Source: Dipteronia dyeriana (lineage: Eukaryota > Streptophyta > Magnoliopsida > Sapindales > Sapindaceae). Taken from it: a stretch of DNA of 64,000 nt. Position 1 is the stretch's first letter, and each line of letters starts with the position of its first letter. The translations under genes were made by a program, and so were the position numbers. The notes under the pieces were generated by a model. That model was not told the DNA's origin. It did no database searches and worked only from the letters and a program-made list of their open reading frames with translations. The DNA lies in assembly GCA_032871835.1 (NCBI GenBank), contig CM065296.1:116074146-116138145 (forward strand), written 5' to 3'. Shown here piece after piece: positions 59,801 through 64,000 of this stretch.

Positions 59801-61827
59801 CAGTACTAAATCAAGCATCAGGGATGCAGTTCCTTTAGGTAGAGCTTCCTCTGTACCTCCTCCGTTATGCTCCCTGTGTCAACACAAGGCGCCAGTTTTT
59901 GGAAAGCCTCCAAGACGATTCTCTTACAAGGAGCTTGAGGAGGCAACAGATGGATTTTCAGATCTGAATTTCTTGGCAGAAGGTGGCTTTGGAGTTGTTT
60001 ACAGAGGGGTGTTGAGAAATGGCCAGGTGGTTGCAGTGAAGCTGTTGAAGTTTGATGGCTCTCAAGCAGATGCAGACTTCTGCAGGGAAGTTCGGGTTTT
60101 AAGTTGTGCGCAACATCGTAATGTTGTTTTGCTGATTGGATTTTGTATTGACAGCAAGAGGAGAGTCTTGGTTTATGAGTACATATGCAACGGTTCCTTG
60201 GACTTCCATTTACATGGTATACCAATTCTCTCTTCTCCTTTCTTTCCAAGAAGCATTGTCATTTTTTTTTCCAATGGTCATGTGAATACCTTATGACAAT
60301 GTTCCATATTATTTAATTTCATTTAGAATCTGTTGCTCTAAAATATGGTCCGTAGCTGGAGTTTGATAATTCTTTTGTGATTGACAGTAAACAAAACAGC
60401 CATCCTAGATTGGCAATCACGGATAAAGATAGCAATTGGGGCAGCACGAGGCTTACGATATCTTCATGAAGATTGCAGAGTTGGTTGTGTAGTACACAGA
60501 GACATGCGACCTAATAACATCCTCCTTACCCATGATTTTGAGCCTCTGGTATGTAAATTTCTGGACTTTCATAATAAAAATTAAAAAATGTGTTTCAACT
60601 ATTTGGGCTGATTAAAGAGTGAAATCATCTTCTTCAGACCTGCTATGTTCTTCAGATGAAATTTTCAAGTTTTGTGTACCCCAACACTCTTGCTAGCTAA
60701 GCAACTAAACAAAAAGAAGTATAGTATAAATATTTATGTCCAGAACAGTTGTATGACTGAAAACCTTATCCATGACTAAACCAACAAAGAGGAATGTTTC
60801 TAGTTACAAAGCACATTACCATATTTCCAAATTGATATTTCATGATGAAAATAAATGCTTCCAGTGATGCTTGTCTTAAGACTAACAGGATATGCATCAT
60901 TGTGTACTTTTTTTGTTGTTTCTCTAGGTTGCTGATTTTGGACTCGCTAGGTGGCACTCTGAATGGAATATAGGCACTGAGGAGCGAATAGTTGGAACTT
61001 CAGGGTACGTAAATAAAACTATGCATTTGCTAGTCGTTTATGGATATATCAAATCCTTATTTTCTATTTCATGAACAATCCATGAGCAAATTGGTTCTTA
61101 TAAAGCTGATTTTCAACAAACTGTAAGGAATACATGGGACTGGTCTGGACCTATAATCTTAAAACTCTCTAATATTGTGCACTCTTGATAGATAAAGCAA
61201 GATTTAATTAAGTTAAAGTTGAAAAATGTTTTTTGTTAAATCTTGCTAAATGTGTATAAATACATACAGGTATCTTGCACCAGAATATTTTGAGGGTGGA
61301 AGAATTACCGAGAAAGTTGATGTTTATGCATTCGGAGTGGTATTGTTAGAGCTAATGACTGGTCAAAGAACCAGCAAGTTGCAATGTTACAAGGGACAGC
61401 ATTTCTTATCTGACTGGTTCCATCCTCTTGCCACATTAGAACCAAGCCGTATCCTAGCAAATATATATAGCATAATTGACTCGCACTTGGCCTCTGAACA
61501 TTCCCAAACCTTCAACCTTCAAGTACAGGCTATGGCCCGGGCTGCTTCTTTGTGTTTAAGTCGTGATCCAGAATCCAGACCCCCAATGTCAAAGGTTTGC
61601 TTTGCTACTAACCTCCAAATTTTGATTTATTTTCCATCAAATGTTTGGTTCCTTGACTGTTATTTGTCAATTCTCAGGTCCTTAGAATACTTGAAGGAGC
61701 AGATGCAGCGACCCCTCTGGCTCTTGACTTGAATTCTGTCGGTAATAGAAGTGGCCATTTTCCGGGTCTGAGCTCCCGGACAAATCCTGAAGCAAGGATG
61801 AGGCACTCCCGTAGGCTTTCCCATTGA
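56826..61827 (+). CDS. USP-domain receptor-like cytoplasmic kinase (PERK-related)
   Basis: Eight exons give an unbroken 728-residue protein: 56826-57015, 57142-57275, 58309-58403, 59162-60216, 60388-60548, 60928-61004, 61270-61594 and 61678-61827, all GT-AG. Residues about 15-140 form a universal-stress-protein-like domain ([42 protein letters not shown]). A Ser-rich linker follows. The kinase domain starts near residue 393 ([13 protein letters not shown]) with loop [15 protein letters not shown] Lys433, an alpha-C Glu in [13 protein letters not shown] (Asp530), ADFGLAR (Asp548) and LAPEYF. Relatives in databases are often labelled inactive kinases, but the Lys, Glu, HRD Asp, Asn and DFG Asp are all present here. 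The usual Lys two residues after HRD Asp is Arg. There is no signal peptide or membrane segment, so it is cytosolic or membrane-associated. Partner and pathway are unknown. Confidence 0.92.
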
Positions 61828-62038
61828 ATATGTTAGCCTAATGGTAAATGGTAAAGGAGTTGATATGAACCTCACCAAGAGCAGTGAGACCCGGAACCAA
61901 TATATGGTAACGAAGGATCGTTTTCTAACCAAGTTTATAAACAAGAACGTTATCGGACCGCGACCCGTTACCTATAAAGAGGTAAGAACCAACGGTATCA
62001 AGAAGTTGAAGACGCCACACTCAAGAACAAGAAGAAGA
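61828..62038 (+). other. 3' untranslated region of the kinase gene
   Basis: It follows the stop directly and is bounded by the LTR at 62039. A Gypsy element has inserted about 210 bases downstream of the stop, probably within or close to the transcript end. Confidence 0.45.
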
Positions 62039-62387
62039 TGTGAGTGATAAGTCAAGTTTTCAGAACCAAAAAGAGATGAACTCTCACAATTTTTATTCAA
62101 TTCAAGTCTGTCCAATTACATCCAATTCGTTCCTTTATATACTAAAACCCTAAACGAAAAGAAAGGCAATAAGCCATCCTAAAAGGAAACAAAATAATTC
62201 GGCCATTAAGGCCTTATAATCAGAAGAAAACTAATTTGAGAAACTATTGACTTGCTCCCTAATTGGAAAGCTAAATCTGGAAACAAATCAGCCCCTTAAT
62301 TTGGGAAACAAATCAACTATTATTCTTTGGAAATTAAAAGGGAATAAATCAGCCAAAGTTGACTCTTCTCCTAGCTTGTGCCACACA
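62039..62387 (-). mobile_element. 3' LTR of a Ty3/Gypsy element
   Basis: On the minus strand it starts TGTGTGGCACAAG and ends ACTCACA, with inverted ends TGTG...CACA. AGTATATAAAGG (minus, near 62138) is the TATA box. A purine-rich tract (AAGGAAGACTTGGG on minus) directly precedes it, and the pol stop lies 12 bases away. The 5' LTR is outside the window. The left flank pentamer is GAAGA. Confidence 0.75.
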
Positions 62388-62399
62388 CCCAAGTCTTCC

Positions 62400-64000
62400 T
62401 TATTCGGCCCAATCAATTGCCTTGATGACATTAATTATGCCTTGGTCTTCATGTGGGATTATCTTGGACTTCAACAATTCAAAATCAGCCCAAGTGTCTT
62501 GAATTAGGCCATTTAGTGCTTCTTTGAATCTCTTAGCTCTTGCCCTTGTTATTGGCCCAACCGGAACATGCAATGGATCATTTGATGCAGCTGCCTTGTT
62601 CTCATCATTCCCTCCCTCTTGAAAAGGATTTGTCCTCAAATCGTCGCCTACATCAAAAGGAGACAAATCAGAAACATTGAAGCTTGCACTAACATTGTAC
62701 TCACCTGGAAGATCCAACTTGTATGCGTTATCATTGATTCTTTCAATCACTTGAAATGGGCCATCTCCCCTTGGAAGTAGTTTAGAACTCCGCTGGGCTG
62801 GGAATCGTTCCTTCCTCATATGCAACCACACCCAATCACCGGGCTCAAACACAACCTTCTTACGCCCTTTATTTGCTTGATTGGCATATTGCTTAGTTCG
62901 TCTCTCTATGTTTTCCCGAGTCTTTTCATGGATTTGCTTAACAAAATCTGCCTTTTTCTTTCCATCCAAGTTAACATGCTCATTCACAAGTAAAGGAATT
63001 AAATCCAAAGGAGTCAATGGGTTAAAACCATACACAATTTCAAAAGGCGAAAAATGAGTTGCAGAATGCACGCTCCTATTATAAGCAAACTCTACATGCG
63101 GCAGACAATCCTCCCATGTTTTCAAGTTCTTTTGTATTATAGCACGCAACAAGGTAGATAAAGTCCTATTAACTACTTCAGTTTGACCATCAGTTTGTGG
63201 ATGACAAGTGGTAGAAAATAAAAGTTTAGTGCCTAACTTACCCCACAAAGTCTTCCAAAAGTAGCTTAAGAACTTAGCATCTCTATCCGAAACAATGGTC
63301 TTAGGCATGCCATGCAATCTTACAATTTCTTTGAAAAACAAATCAGCAATATGTGATGCATCATCGGTTTTATGACAAGGAATGAAATGTGCCATTTTAG
63401 AAAACCTATCAACAACCACATAAATAGAGTCCCTACCCCTTTTTGACCTAGGCAAACCCAACACAAAATCCATAGAAATATCAATCCAAGGTCCATTAGG
63501 TATAGGCAAAGGAGTATACAATCCATGAGGCTTAATCCTAGACTTGGCTTGTCTACAAGTAATGCATTTCTCACAGATTCTTTCTACATCACGTTTCATA
63601 TGAGGCCAAAAAAAATGTTCATGCAAAGTATCTAGTGTCTTAGCTACACCAAAATGCCCCATCAAACCTCCCCCATGAGCTTCTCTAACAAGCAATTCAC
63701 GCAAAGAACTCTTAGGCACACATAATTTAGTTTCTCTAAACAAAAATCCATCATGCCTATAAAATTTACCAAATGCAGCCTTTTCACATGCATTGAACAC
63801 ATTACCAAAATCAGAATCTTCCACATACAACTGTTTAATGTATTCAAAACCAAACAATTTAGCATCCAAAGTAGAAAGTAGAACGTACCTTCTTGACAGA
63901 GCATCAGCGACCACGTTTTCCTTACCCTTTTTGTACCTGATCACATATGGAAACGTTTCAATGAACTCCACCCACTTGGCATGCCGCTTATTTAGCTTGT
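62400..64000 (-). CDS. pol: Ty3/Gypsy pol, RNase H end and integrase, partial
   Basis: An uninterrupted minus-strand frame runs from the window edge to a stop at 62400. In order it holds: the RNase H end with [10 protein letters not shown]; an integrase zinc-binding part ([10 protein letters not shown], then CEKCITC); the integrase core with [16 protein letters not shown] and [10 protein letters not shown] giving the two Asp and the Glu; a C-terminal [19 protein letters not shown] module; and a tail ([12 protein letters not shown]) without a recognisable chromodomain. Integrase joins the reverse-transcribed element into host DNA. Reverse transcriptase, protease and gag should lie to the right. 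Because no stops or shifts are seen in over 530 codons, this is the youngest-looking autonomous element in the window. Lineage within Gypsy is uncertain. Confidence 0.93.
   Translation of the reverse strand, partial: KLNKRHAKWVEFIETFPYVIRYKKGKENVVADALSRRYVLLSTLDAKLFGFEYIKQLYVEDSDFGNVFNACEKAAFGKFYRHDGFLFRETKLCVPKSSLRELLVREAHGGGLMGHFGVAKTLDTLHEHFFWPHMKRDVERICEKCITCRQAKSRIKPHGLYTPLPIPNGPWIDISMDFVLGLPRSKRGRDSIYVVVDRFSKMAHFIPCHKTDDASHIADLFFKEIVRLHGMPKTIVSDRDAKFLSYFWKTLWGKLGTKLLFSTTCHPQTDGQTEVVNRTLSTLLRAIIQKNLKTWEDCLPHVEFAYNRSVHSATHFSPFEIVYGFNPLTPLDLIPLLVNEHVNLDGKKKADFVKQIHEKTRENIERRTKQYANQANKGRKKVVFEPGDWVWLHMRKERFPAQRSSKLLPRGDGPFQVIERINDNAYKLDLPGEYNVSASFNVSDLSPFDVGDDLRTNPFQEGGNDENKAAASNDPLHVPVGPITRARAKRFKEALNGLIQDTWADFELLKSKIIPHEDQGIINVIKAIDWAE

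Overview
This is nuclear DNA from a dicot-type flowering plant. The window is AT-rich, has spliced genes with GT-AG introns, and holds cytochrome P450s of the plant CYP82 type, a plant receptor-like cytoplasmic kinase, and many plant-type transposons (Ty1/Copia, Ty3/Gypsy, Mutator-like, hAT, MITEs). I cannot name the species from sequence alone. Only four loci look like functional host genes: three same-strand CYP82-like P450s (6636-8324, 26769-28643, 45047-46939) and one USP/protein-kinase gene (56826-61827). Almost everything between them is transposon remains or unrecognised AT-rich DNA.

Layout. 1-5.6 kb: a fragment of a MULE-borne ULP-like gene, a long LTR, a ~0.4 kb tandem duplication and a second LTR of the same family. 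6.6-8.3 kb: P450 copy 1. 8.7-9.6 kb: a clean solo LTR. 9.9-11.6 kb: a third LTR of the first family. 11.7-14.8 kb: a Copia element deleted from gag straight to RNase H. 14.8-17.6 kb: a decayed Mutator transposase. 19.5-21.5 kb: a hAT transposase relic broken by an LTR. 21.6-24.7 kb: a Gypsy LTR plus gag. 25.2-25.7 kb: a hAT-type MITE. 26.8-28.6 kb: P450 copy 2. 29.8-38.0 kb: an ~8 kb Mutator-like element with convergent ULP-protease-like and transposase pseudogenes, flanked internally by minisatellite arrays. 39.4-43.9 kb: a LINE tail, then the PBS and LTR of the first family with a solo LTR nested in it. 45.0-46.9 kb: P450 copy 3. 48.9-51.6 kb: a complete non-coding Copia-type element. 54.9-56.5 kb: a MULE with a 9-bp target duplication carrying a host-like S40/DUF584 gene fragment. 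56.8-61.8 kb: the kinase gene. 62.0 kb to the end: the 3' LTR and pol end of a Gypsy element whose reading frame is intact.

The three P450s are a local CYP82 array. Copies 2 and 3 are almost identical from the TATA box through exon 1, the intron and most of exon 2, then switch abruptly to diverged 3' ends that are still homologous. That is the signature of recent gene conversion or unequal exchange laid over an older duplication. The few coding differences fall where P450 substrate-recognition segments SRS5 and SRS6 are expected, so the two enzymes could differ in substrate use.

I found no clear evidence of a wholly new biological system. The observations most worth following are the mosaic P450 pair, the MULE with an S40-like passenger, the direct-orientation arrays at both ends of the ULP-carrying MULE, and the non-coding Copia-type element.
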